Origin: Phoronis australis | Taxonomy: Eukaryota; Phoronida; Phoronidae | NCBI GenBank assembly: GCA_002633005.1 | Contig: NMRA01000488.1 | Location: 224,194-288,193 of the forward strand | Direction of reading: 5' to 3' | DNA length: 64,000 bases | Shown: piece by piece, positions 1 to 13,300 of the stretch | How positions within the stretch are numbered: position 1 is the stretch's first letter | Layout of the letters: each line of letters begins with the position of its first letter | The notes under the pieces: model-generated | Told to the model about the DNA's origin: nothing | Seen by the model: the letters and a program-made list of their open reading frames with translations, nothing else | The model's database searches: none | Translations under genes and position numbers: made by a program

Positions 1-1000
1 AATAACCCCCCTCCATTGCTTTCTGAATGTCTGACATCCTCACTACACTACAAATTACTCCCAACAGAAGTATTTACTATGAAACAATGACAATGAAAAC
101 AACCCTTTTGTGTGAGACCAGTGAAGAGAAAACAGTTAGAAGCTTTAAGTGGTGAAGTCAACAGCAACTTACAGTATTTCACCACTCATATCTTACAATC
201 AGAATTGCCAAGAATCGAGATCAAGGATTGCGGCTTCCGCAAATCATCCAGAGAACAGAACGGCGGGAAACGCGGACATCCCGTCATCAATCGTTGACAA
301 AGGACAGTAGAGAACAGTCCGAAACGTACGAACTCACAACATTCCAATCTCCGAGTAGGTTGATTCTACTTGTACCAGAATAGCCAAAATTGTGATTTTT
401 CTACTTTTCAATGGAAACTTTACCAAATGTTGTTTTGCAACGCCTACAAACTACGGCCCCCTGCTGCTAAAAGATTAAGATATTATGAATCTATTCTTTT
501 GTTCACATATCTGTAATCCCGAATCAAATGTTATAAAAAACATAAATATTGGTAAGAAGTTAAACTCAAGACTATCAACAAAACAGGTTTTGTCAAACTT
601 CATTTGCAATTCTCCACTTACTTTGCACAAAAATAATTGCAATTTTCCCATTTTTCAAAAGCAGACAATTTTGATAAAAATAACTGAAACCTTACTAAAT
701 GTTGCACTATAACGCTGGTAATAGACTATTATTCACTTTACTTTGTAAAGAAGTTTGCCAACATTCATTTCATTGGTCAGCCATCTTGTGTGCTAAATAA
801 GTGAAGAACTACCATACAACATTTTGTTTAGCAATCAAACTTGGAAGATGCCCTCACGTGCAGTCAATGTTCTATTGAGGAGATTAAAAGTCATCCAAAA
901 ACATTTACAGTCATGTTATTTACCCACAGTGTTGCACTTCCTTTAAGCACTTGCTAAGTCTGGTTTTGATGCTGCTGGTAATTCATGTCATTAATTACTT
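1..1000. other. No gene recognised
   Basis: Left edge of the window. Only short, composition-driven open frames are present on either strand. It probably lies downstream of the EH gene. Confidence 0.4.
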
Positions 1001-1011
1001 TTATTCAGTTG

Positions 1012-1017
1012 TTTATT
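1012..1017 (-). terminator. Possible poly(A) signal of the EH gene
   Basis: AATAAA on the minus strand, about 270 bp after the proposed stop codon. A second AATAAA lies at 1000-1005. Confidence 0.35.
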
Positions 1018-1285
1018 ACATTCATCCCAAATACAATACTCTAACGCCAACAATTTCGTTGCAGCATATTTTAATGGTACTCTGACATCAGGACGGAAAA
1101 TAATCAAACTTCAATAATACTTTCAAATTTCATGCAATATTAATTTTGAGATTGCAGTCTTGAGCCTAGAAAATTTTTCAAAAGTAGCACAACAAATACC
1201 CAATGCATTCTTCATTGCTTGTCTGACTCAACTAAAAACTGTACATCGTTCTGAAAACCCAATCATAAAGTGTGTTTTCCTACCT

Positions 1286-1327
1286 CTAGAGATGAAACAG
1301 GTCTCGGCTTCTTCCTTGCTCACTTAG
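1286..1327 (-). CDS. EH gene likely terminal coding exon
   Basis: After acceptor aaactacag, frame 0 reads L-S-E-Q-G-R-S-R-D-L-F-H-L and then TAG. Phase 0 matches the preceding exon. It is short and has no independent support, but no better continuation was seen to the left. Confidence 0.45.
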   Translation of the reverse strand, partial: LSEQGRSRDLFHL

Positions 1328-4300
1328 CTGTAGTTTTTGGGCTTCGAAAAAACAGACAGTTGGTTGTTGCTGGAGACCACACTTAACAAGTTGATTGTCA
1401 AAGCCTGGAGCATGGTCCCAAGTAATTACAAAGTGCCAACTCTTTCTTGGCCCAGAAACCACTTCTCATCAGTGTCTTAGCCATACATCGTCCAAATCAA
1501 AAGCTCATTTCTTTCACAGAAAATTCAGGTTTACAGCACGTTAAGATAAAAGAAAACGTGGCCTAGACATGGCAATAGAATTTGACCAACCTCTTGACAC
1601 GCGTCCTTGGTAGATGTTATATTAGATATGATGTCCACCACAGTATCTGGTCGAGCAGATTCATTCTCCAAGCCAGAGATGATATCAGGAATGTTGTCCT
1701 CCGCAGGTCTCTCTGATGTCTGCTCAGGTGAGGTATCCTTGTTGTCAAAGCACTCATCAATAATGGAAAGATTCCTGCGGTGCACAGGTCCCGGGTAACC
1801 AGAACCGACGCCATCTATTGAGCACCAGAGTTCATCCTCCTCAGCCGTCACTGAAACCAAACAAGCAGGTCCTGGCAATCAAAAGCAAACCTGCCACATT
1901 GTCAAATATCGCATTATCTGTCACCTTGCTTCAATAAGAACACAGCTAGTTATGCATGACTTGGCTGGACAATGATGACAGAGTTACGATTTACATCAAA
2001 TTGTTTATGTAGTCCAACTTCCCCCAGCAACAGTCACTGCATGGGCAGATGTCCTGCCAAAAGTAAGCTACAGGTCTATAGAGTTAACTTAAGACCATTG
2101 TCCAAATTTGAGAGCATTATTGCAGCAATGGTGAAAGGTTAAGCTGTGGCAGGTGCAACGTATACGGTACACGTAGACTTATTGCGCACGCACATTTCAG
2201 GCTCTTCCCGATGTCCTGCAGTTCTCAACCCGAGTGATAATCCCCCAACTACTGCGTTTGAACAAGGTTCACATTTAAATCGTGGCAAAATTCAGTTTCC
2301 GCCACACTTCCCTGCTTGTAACAAATGTCAACAAACTAAGACAGCAAGCGCAAATATTTGGTGTAGACGTGCTTACTGGTTACTAGATGATGGTGTTAAA
2401 TTACAACGCAGCAATTATTTCCAGAATGGATTGCATCAAACAATATTGTGACAATGTTTATTGAGAGGCCAATTTCAGACTTTGAGTTTGGCTTTTCGAG
2501 TGTGGACTTCAACCGAGTCTACAAGGACAATTGCTAATGGGAGAAATGTGACCTACCCTCCTAGATAAGCCTTGTCAGAAATAGCCACTGTGCTCAGATA
2601 AGTGTCGAGTTCTAAGAAAGCGCGGCGCGTTTAAAAGCCGATGTCAACTACAAACATTTGATTTGCAAGCAAAAGTAGCCGAGGCGTTACTGTTTATAAA
2701 CAAGAGCTATGAGGAGTGTTAAAATGCGCCCACCACAAACAGTGTGCTTCCAGGGTTGTTTATTTGTATCATAAAATGACCACTAGATGGCGCAAAATAT
2801 GTCGAATCCATCCGACATAGGGAACATGTCATCATTTTTTTAATAGAGAGCAATTTAAGAAATTTCATAAAAATCTGCCAAGGAACTTCAGCGAAACAAA
2901 GGAAAACGGAAAAAAAATGAAATTGCCACAAGGGGGCACACCGTTCGTCGTATCTGTCTGAAAGTAATCAGCGCATAATAAAAAACTAATGTAGTGACAT
3001 CACGCAATATTTAGACTCCACTTTCTCACTTTCTGCCGATGCCCACCTCGACACTTTGCTTGAGGGACGCACATTTTCCAGTCCTGCGGGGACATTGGGG
3101 CCAACGATTTTCTCAGACAAACTTATCTGAACTCTGGTTAAGTCCACGTTTGCACTTCCCTCTCACCACTTCCCCCATGACACCTAGACACTTGTCTGAT
3201 TAGGAACAACATGCCCAGGAGCTAACTTCCGGTGCGGACATATGTCTAGACAACATTCTTTATGATGATGCATACACTGTAATGTGCTTTGTATTGGTCG
3301 AGGACACATGTAAACTTTGGACTGTGAGGTGTCACATTTGTGCAAAACGTGGGTGTGGTGAAATAGAACAGACTGAACTGCCTTGACACACCTTAATAGT
3401 GAAGACATATTTGAGCTTTAAAATGACTTAAAGCTGCATTTTGTCCCGTTTAGTTGCCAAAAAAGACAAATAATTTTTTAATCCACTTGTCTGAATACAC
3501 TTGTTTAATAATTATTCTCACACTGATATGATTTGATTTCCCTTTCCTACAAAAAACGCCGAAACCATCAGGCACTCAAGAAAATGCTTAGAGTTTATTG
3601 GGGTTGACTATTCCGAAAATTGCAAATTCGAAAATTGTGCATACACATATTGTCTGTGACTTGAATTGGAAACAAAAATAGAATCCTATCAGGGCAAGTA
3701 ATACTATAAGACTGATTTTATGAAAGCAAAAGGCACAATACAATTTTTGTTTTCAGCCAACTACAGATGATGAAATGCAGGTTCAATCTTTGGATTCCTC
3801 AACATGTGTCCAACAGATATAACTTCGATACTAATTGCATTTAAGCAAAAACTTTCCCAGCAGCACCGAGGGACACTGTCAAAGCAGTGACAGAGCACTC
3901 GTCTGCAACATCTGGGCACTACAGTTCAAATCCTCCACTAGGTGGAGTTGAGCATCATGTTCGGAGGGTGAATGTCATGTGACTGATAAGCCCTGGTGAT
4001 GCCTACACAGGCAGAACTCGTATCAGTCTTACCAGTGTTCTCCACGACCTGATTTGATTCGTCACTTCGGTGAGTTTGAATTTTGCCTTGACAAGTTTGG
4101 CTTACTTGCGTCGACTTATGTTAAGTTTTGGGAGACTGGTCGTTTAAACCAAATTAGGACATTTTGGATTTTTGGTACCAGTTAAATGCATTTATACACA
4201 AAGACTCCCCACAAAATGGACACGAACTTTCAAACGCGTGCATGAATGTTGTAAATCCCATCGAGTTTGAATTTTCTTTGGTGGAGAACACTGTCAACTC

Positions 4301-7300
4301 GGAGAGTAAAGATGGACACTGCATGAACAGATCTGACAAAAACTAATTGTAAAACATTTTCATTGTAAAAACACTAATGCTATGATTACAGTTGAAATCC
4401 AGGCTACAATGTCCATTTAGGGGGAAATCAGAACGAAAAGGTTGAAACAAAAATTACCGGGAACAGTTTTAAACACCGGGCTGCTACGAGCCGCTTCATC
4501 TTCATCAACAGTGAATTCAGGAACGATCCTGCCCAGTGTTAAGGCACTCGGGTCGTCTGGTGAGTGTAAAACATCCAAAAAGTCATCGTCAAAACCTGCT
4601 GACTCATCGGAGAGGCAGACGTCCCAGGGGACAACAGATGTCCACACATCCTTCTCCACAGTGGACTCCATGCAGGAATTCACTTGTGCCAGGATGGCTT
4701 CTCTAGCCTGCCAACGTTCTCGTTCCCTTGTTAAATCAAAAGGGTTGTTTGGAAACAGGTGAATCTCCGTTGGCTTAATGCCGTTTTTTCGTTCTTCTGA
4801 AAATATACAATAACCTAGAAGTTTCCCTCTGTATACATGATAACCGTTTTTCTTCTGCAAGCACATTATGAGAAAAATTAGATAATAAAATTTGGCATAA
4901 ATGGTTTGAAGAGTTAAAAGAGAGAAATCATATTCTAGTCAAAGTAACCATTTACATCCCACCCCTTCTGACATAATTTTAGCCAGCGTGAAGGGAGAGG
5001 ATAAAACTTAGCTTTTAATGGTAGAATTCACAAGGAGAAAAAACGCAAGAAAGATTACCATGCCAGTGAGTAGAGAGTTTGGAAATCACGACACCAAGGC
5101 TAGAAAGAAAGAAACAACGAAAGGAATTAGGAAAGCAGCAAATTGCTCATCCCGAGCACTTGTTAAGCTATCACCGCATTTCACAATTTGAATAACTCTT
5201 AAAGTTATAGTACAAGCCAAAAGTATTGAGACAAAATAACCTGCAATTCCCCCGTCACGACGTCTGGGCAGACGCTGAATTTATCACTAGAGTAGTCTTC
5301 TTTGATGACCGAGAATGAAGGAGAATTAAGAGGAAAGTTAGAAAAATGGCTTAGCCATTCTGCAATTAGAATTTTGGCGTCCTGCCAGTAATTTTTTCTG
5401 TTAAGAGAACTAACTGTCATGATGAGGAAAAAGGTAATTTGTGCGATTATTTTTTTCTTATACTGTATACTGAGCGTTACGTAGCTAGGTAAAAACGGAC
5501 AACTTCAAAGTAAGACAAAAAAGCAAGTGGTTTAGTAAGTGAAATTAAACTCATATGAGCTCCATTCCGGCCACAGCATACGGTAACCATAGAAAACATA
5601 GAGCGTTAACATGCGCTACTTCACGACTCTTTACCACCATTGCAAAAATAAATCACAACATTGTGTGAAACAGGATCTCCCAAGGTAATAGTCGTATTAC
5701 CTGAACACCGCTCAATGTATGTCTACATAAAGTTCAGGATAACCGTTTGTTACCCACTTCTTCTCTGCAGTATGTGCACCATAATAAAGCTGATTAGAAT
5801 CGGTATGTCTGCATCCTCACAGCCTCGTTACTCATTCCTTCGCAGATGTCTTACAGCCATTAATGATTGAAACATAGGAAATAAGCTCACTGTCCAGTCA
5901 TTGCGAATATGCTCTATACATCAAACTGTAAGGTGTCAAGATTTATTTACTGATGCAAAAATTCCACATTAAGAGAACCAGAATGAATTAGTTCACTCCT
6001 GAAATAGATTTACAGTGACTTTCACTGTAAATTTCCCAGGAAGCAAGTATGGACACTTCTAATCTTCCAGTCACACTACAAACTATGGCAACTGGGAACA
6101 ATCCAGGCCAAGCTGACTCAGCAGAAATGTGAAAAGTTTAATTTTCTGCATAACTAGTGTATTCATCCAGGTACAAGATCATGGTCTTGTAATTTGAGAG
6201 TGGGAGTGGCCTTATAGATGGGAAGGCTTATATATGTCATTGAACCTTAAGATATGGGCCAATTAGAGTGAGATTCTTGCCTCACCCGACGCTCATGCCT
6301 GCGACTTATACATGTAAACTTTGAACTGGCCTTCCTAACGACAAACGTCGAACGCGAGAAGAGGCCAGTACGACTAAGAGTCACGAGAGATGTCCCAGCA
6401 GTTGGGCTTGTACCAGCACAGATATAGTTACTATTGTTTACTTTAACACATAGGTTATTAGTGACATGCACAGAAATAGAAATTTCGGTAAGTCCAACTC
6501 CAAAGATATAAGATTTCCAAATGAAATAATTTGCTCGATTATGATTTTTTCGAAACGCAATGGAGCTTCCACCATTCAAATGCCAAGCAAGTGAGAAAAT
6601 GACATCACTGGATCCAAAATTCTTCACAAAATCCGGAAGAAGTGAGACAATAAAATGACTTAAGGTATCATAAAATGAGTCAAGTCAAAGTTAATTGAGA
6701 GAGGTGAAATGAAGAAAAGGTTTTTGTCTTGGCTCGCCAAAAAGCTTAACGGTGAAGACAACGTTTTTTCATGTCATTTTTAGCAACAATAAGGTTCGTT
6801 GGTCATCCCAGACATATTTTCCACTTAATTACAGTTTTTCGTAATTTAATTAATTATTCGTCGAAATTTAATTAATTATTCGTTCTCTACTCCTGAAGTG
6901 ACGTTTTGGGAGTCATTGATATACCTCGGTTGTGAGTACAGATCGGTGAGCCAAACTTTGATGTTATTGTGGATGTGTCTAAAGTATATGAGCTAATTAG
7001 AAGGTGCCAGGTGTGTGGCGAGGGAGTCACACAGTGGTGCGTCAGCAGTTTGTGTGCTCAGGTCACTATCCAGTGGGAGTGTGTCGCAGGTCACTCGGGC
7101 AAGTGGGACTGTTGTTCCTCTGTTCGTGAGATGATAATAAGTACATCTCGGTACGCAGCAACAGTTTGGCATGTTGACTGACTCACAACCGAGGTATATC
7201 AATGACTGACTCGACAGCTCTCACAGTCAGACTAAATGGTGCGAAATTCTTGCCTCCCAAAACATCACTTCCGGGGTAGAGAACGAATAATTAATTAAAT

Positions 7301-10300
7301 TACGAAAAGTTGTAATTAAGTGGAAAATATGTCTGGGATAACCAAAGAACCTTATTTTTGCTAAAAAAAACATGAAAAAGGTTGCCTTCGCCTTTGAGGT
7401 TATGTAAGACCCTAGAAAAATGTCCAAATTTGGCCAACTTCAGAACATTGCATCTCATAAATGGCCGATCAGATTCATATGAAACTGTCAGACATTAAGC
7501 TTTATGCGCTGTTCTACAAAGTATTGTTTTTGAAATGTTCCACGTGTTTGCATGAGAGCCAATCCGAAACAGGACTTTTGTGACATTCATGAAAAAATTC
7601 TTAAGTTGCATGAAATGGAAACGAAATATTTAAGAAAACTGACAACGTTTTTAAGATTTCATTAAATAAAATTTGATAATGTTATTGATAACGTTTTGCA
7701 ATCAACGTACCTTAATTTTCTTGTTGATTAATGTTACTATGGTTACGTAACTCAATCGTGACAGATTGGTAAAAAGTCAAATAGTTTTGTAGATATTTGG
7801 CTTAACAAGCAGACTGTCTTGATAGTAAGTCTTCATAGACAACCTTAAGCAAGCTTTTGTTAAGGTATAACCGGCTTAATTCTAAACAAAATAATGCCAA
7901 GTTTATCATTTTTCAAAGCCTTAATAAATTTGTGAATGCCTACAATTTGCCATTCTTGAAACACTGTCTGATGATAGCAAAACTCTAAAACATACCAAAA
8001 ATCATTTAGTAGGTGCTATTAAATGTTAGTGACAAAAATGAACATGTTTTCATTTATCCAGCATGTGATGGAATTTTGAGGTAATAGCCTTTGTCAGTCA
8101 TCACTATGGTTACCTTTGCGCTGTTCGTGCAGTTGGTGGAAAGGGTCAAGGTCCTTTGTGGCTCGGGTGAATGTTCGCTACAAAACAAAGATAGCATGCT
8201 ATTACATTGCATGTATGAAGGCAACATGTTTAGTACGATAAAGGCACAAAACCCTGATTAGTGATTATGGTTTGTCAACATATTGACAATGCACTCTGTG
8301 TATGTCGAAGATTCCTGACTTAAAACACAAATAAAAGCCATAACGCTCATTTTTTTTGTTTTTCAAACACTCGATGTATTGACAAAAATATTTAATATTT
8401 CATCATGTGTTTATTGATGACAGTCGTAGTGTTTATAAAGTTTTCTTTGAATAATGAAGTGAGGTAGTCTTTTTATTTACTCTTGTTGAAAATTTCGATA
8501 ATTAAAATTCTACAATTTCACCATATTGTGATCTAATTTGAAGAAACTACAATATGCCGTCCAGTGAAACACCTTAACTCAACACATCATCAGCAAAAAA
8601 AGGAACCACATAATTCCAAATTGGCACAAGCACAATTTGACAAAATCTTCAAATGACAATCCAAAAGTCATTAAATGTTTTGTTGCATTGAAAAACCAGG
8701 TACGTTATTGTCTGGACAGTGTGATGACAAATCCATCAACCGCAATGACTAAATAACTCTCATTAGCACATTAATTGAAAAGAAATACGGGATGTGTGGG
8801 AGAAATCACAGAACAAAAAGCCATTAAGGGCACATTATATATTTTCATCAGACTTAACAGTATTCTGGATTATAAAATAGCAATGCCACTGTTTAACTTG
8901 CTGTTGAGGTGCCTAAAAACAAAAATCAAATTACGGTAAAATTCACCAATTTGGGACAGCCTCTAGAATTTGGGACAGTCTCTAGAATTTGGGACAGTCT
9001 CTAGAATTTGGAACACGGAAACTCCCAGAAAAATTGAATTTTCTTGATTCTTGTATTTGGGATAAGGGCAACTTTGGCATTCACCGTATTTCTTAAGTTC
9101 CGGATGTGTTTCCAATCAGCAGAGTGTGTAATTTTGATTCTTTATTTTGAGACGGCCAATATTGCCTAGTTTTAGAATTTGGGACAAGCTCAGATCTTGA
9201 GCTAAATAATTAATTTTCCACTGTCTCAATATTGGAGAATTTTTACCATTGATAGGTCTCTCACCTCATAAAATCGGTCTCGTAATATTCCTAACCAGGA
9301 ATCAATTTCCATTGCCAACCAAAACATTAATACTTGTGATGAGATGGTAACCAAAACAGAACGTTATCATGATGATGAATCATGATGATGAATATTACGA
9401 GACTGATTTTATGGGAGTAAAGGACCAATTAAATTATTTTGTTTTTAGCTACAGTGGGCGAACAGGGCGAAATTCAGCTTTAAGATATACAAGGGAAGAT
9501 AACTACTTCAGATATCTATATCTATGTTAGAAGCTGGATGTTTGGATCTAACACATCTATACCAAGTCCCGTCCATACACAGCCTACCCTAGAACAATGC
9601 GCACTAGTGCAACTTACCCCACTTTTGAGTGCAGCCTCCACACACACACATATATCTGATATCTAGGGTAAGGCAGGAGTTGTTGCTGTGTGTGTGTGTG
9701 CGTGCGTGCGTGTGTGACAATGAATACGGCGTGTCTGAGAAAACCAGTCTATATGTAACCGCAGCTGATTATTACTCCCACCCTACCCCACTTTTGCGGC
9801 CACACAGCGATTACAAGTGGCGCAAGTTATCCTAAAACAAGTTACCCCACCTGGATAATGTGGAGTAAGTTATCACGAGTGAGGGAGGTTACGTTAGTTT
9901 AAATAGCGTCCAGGCAGCACTCAAACCTAGCGACGATTCGTTCCAGGAGTAATTGTTCTAAGGTAAGTCTGTGTGTAGACTGCACTTAAGATTCCGTGAG
10001 TTCCCTTAGAAAAGGTTCAGTAGCAAGGGCAAGTCAGTAAATGCAACGGGCTATTTGCTGGCTCTAGAATTGCCTCAGTCCGAGTGGTCATCTTCAGGCA
10101 TAGTTTGGTATAGGTGTTCTTTTGGGTATTGTGTAGAGGCTATACGTAAAAGTATGTAGTAACCATACCTTTACCTTTTTAACGGACAAGAGAATGTTCC
10201 ATGGTCTCTGCAGCTTGTATCTGGATTGTCCTTTTACCAAATTACCAAGGTTACACAGACTATCATTCACCATTTGGTATCATTTCAAATACAGTAGTTT

Positions 10301-13300
10301 TCATATTAAAATGGACAACCTCGAAGTTCGACAAAGTTTCTACTTACAAAACTGCAACTAAATATCCATTTCTTTTCAAAATATCCTATTTTTGATACTG
10401 CCTCGAGAAAAAGTAGAATATTTTAAAGGGAACTCCTAAAAGCATTTTGAGAACAGTGCATAACCCCTAAAATGTAAATCTGATCACGAACTTCTGAAAT
10501 ATCATGTTCCAAAGTTGGCCAAAACTGTACATTTTTCTAGGGTCGTACAAAAACGTAAACTGATTTATAGTTCATTAATCTGATTTTCAATGTTAATCAG
10601 ATCTTTAGATCAGAGCATTTCCAACACGTTTTCTTTACGACATGTTTTGTTAAACACGACATTTCGTTTGCACTCAAACAGCCTTTAATGGAAAGACTCC
10701 AAAGCAACACAGTTACTGTAAACAGAAAATGGTCTCTTTCACAAGCTAAATGATATTAGACTACTTGTCGACCTTTGTCACTGAAGTCATTTTACTCTTC
10801 AATACTGTCCATGAATGTATAATTTCTGAATCCTATAAAATCTTGATTGATGCCTTAAATGACAGGTAGTTGTGTATAACTAGAGTGTGCTGTCATTTTT
10901 GTGACAAGTCATTTTTTGTCTTGAACATGAATTTTTAACAACATAGACATCAAACATCAAATGGGACCATTTTAAAATACATGTCGCAAGTCATATTTAC
11001 AGCTGCAGTGATCGCAGTCGTTTGAAAGCAAAAAAAAAAAACATCTGAAAAATGAGTCTGTGGGCCATACATCAAAAAACGAGTGAGGAAAATTCTGTGA
11101 GAATCAACACATTAATTAGCGAGGAACCGTCGTTCAAAACTGATAAAAGTGTCAGAAATCAAAAAGCCTGAAGAACAACGATGAAGTTTTGCCATTAAAT
11201 AAAAATCAGTTGAAGTCGGCCCTAACAAAAACCACACTAGGGCCAAAAACAACGTATCTAAAAATGTTACGAGTAACAAACATAAAATTTTATAGCGTGA
11301 ATATTGGATTATTTTACGAAGGTTGACTAACGTCTGCCGATGAGTCAGTGTAATAGATGCACTAACCTCGCTAAGCGACGCGATGTAATTATCTAACGTG
11401 TCAATATCACGCTTCAGTTCTGCTTCCTCTGCATGTAGCAGACGAATTTCCTCCTTCACGCTTTCCGAGTTACACCTGTAAAAACACATATCTCTGGTTC
11501 ACATCGGTGGCTAAAATGCTAGCGTTGCGCAAGTTGTCTACAAGGGGTCATTTTAGCCAACAAGTAGTTTGTTTCCTCTCCGTTTGAGTCACTTCTAAAC
11601 CAACATTTACGACAAACCATGTTCACTCTCTACCATCACAAAGCCGTTTACCCGTGTGCGTGTGTATACTTTGAAGTAAGCAGCACGGCAACAAAAAGAC
11701 AGTGAAAGGACCATAAGTTTTGAGGTAACAGAAACCCTTTAGCAAAGCGCTAGCAAAAGTGACCCTCGCAACTGTTCACATGACTGACATGTTCGCTACT
11801 AGCAAGAGCGCCAACATTTTAGCCAGTTCATAAACGGGATTATAGACACATATCAGACGATGAAATTCAATAATAAGAACCAGATTACACAAATCCAAGC
11901 TTAAACATTAGCACAGTCACAGTATTTAAGTTCACAACAAATTGTAAGCTTTCAGTTTTGAACTACTCATAGAGCAAGTGTTCGTCAATCAAAATTGGCA
12001 ATCAGTAGTACGATTCAACAGTCCTTGAATAAGCTTGAGCACAGAAGATTCATCGGGCTTTCTGAATATTCAACAAATCAAGCTTGTAAACCAAGCTCAT
12101 ATAAAGTCAACAGTAACTTCACAGGTCCAGCAAAACAATTTATAATTTTGGTGATACTCAAAGTGTTAAAACTACTAATTTTACCACTGAATGATGAAGG
12201 TTTGAGGTCAAAATCACACTAAAAACGTGAATATCCCACTGATAATAGAACACTAGGATATGAAAACTACACAATGTTATTCCATTCAAATATACAGTAT
12301 AATACACAATGCAGTCTCATGAGACGTCATAAAAAATGCATGGAAAATTCAAAGAGAAAACAGTTCTCCATAACTCATCACAGTAACAACAAGGAGGCTT
12401 ACTCGTTTGAATAGAGTTTGATAACCTGGGAGATTACTTATTTCTTAAGCAACTAGACTTTAGGGACCATTTATTTTATTCCAAGATTTAGCACGGGTAT
12501 TAACTCCCCATGGTATACAGACACAGACTTTCAAATATTCATCAACTTCGTAATTCCCATTGAACTCGGGAGTTTCTACGGAGCAGAACACTGCCGATGA
12601 CTCATTTCATCGTTTACCAAACTGCAGCATAAATAAAATGCAGAGGTTCTCCACATATTTTTGAACAACAGTACGCTCACCATGAACTTTCCGGCACCTG
12701 CAGAGCCACACAGCAAGTGTACAAATTACTCCACAGGACATTAGGTTTTCCACAAGCTTCTACATTAAAATTCAACACACCAGTGAAGGTGACTTTTAAG
12801 TATGGAGCTGGGTGCGTTTTAATATTATTTGCCCATCAATTACCAATCAACAGTAACACACACACACTGCAAATACATTAAGCTAAAGAGGTGATGTTTT
12901 ATTGTTTTGTGACCCTGTTTTCAATAAAAACACAATCACGGTAAGCTGGTGTGTTTGTAGTCTAAGGGTAGAGCACAGTTAAAGGTGCCTTTCATACAAA
13001 CTGAATGAATACATACAATAGGAAATACAGCTTGCCTGCTGAATAGTACGTCATAGATTTGAAGCAGGATCTGCAAAGCTAGTAAAATGAAAAAAAAGTG
13101 TGGAAGACCGCAATCCCAATCATTCATAAAGATTCACATTTACCAATGTTTTCCGTTACGACAAGTAACTCAAATATATGAAATTCGACATTGTTTTGGA
13201 GCTATGCATTCCAGCAAAATCACTTTGTCACCACGAAAATTAGAGTATAATCTACTTACGCTCCGAAGCTATTCAAAGTCATAAACAGAAAATTAATACA

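Noticed and set aside
6247-6627. 126-codon minus-strand frame
   Set aside because: No splice partners or domain. The EH-gene phases between 5059 and 11332 leave no need for an exon here.
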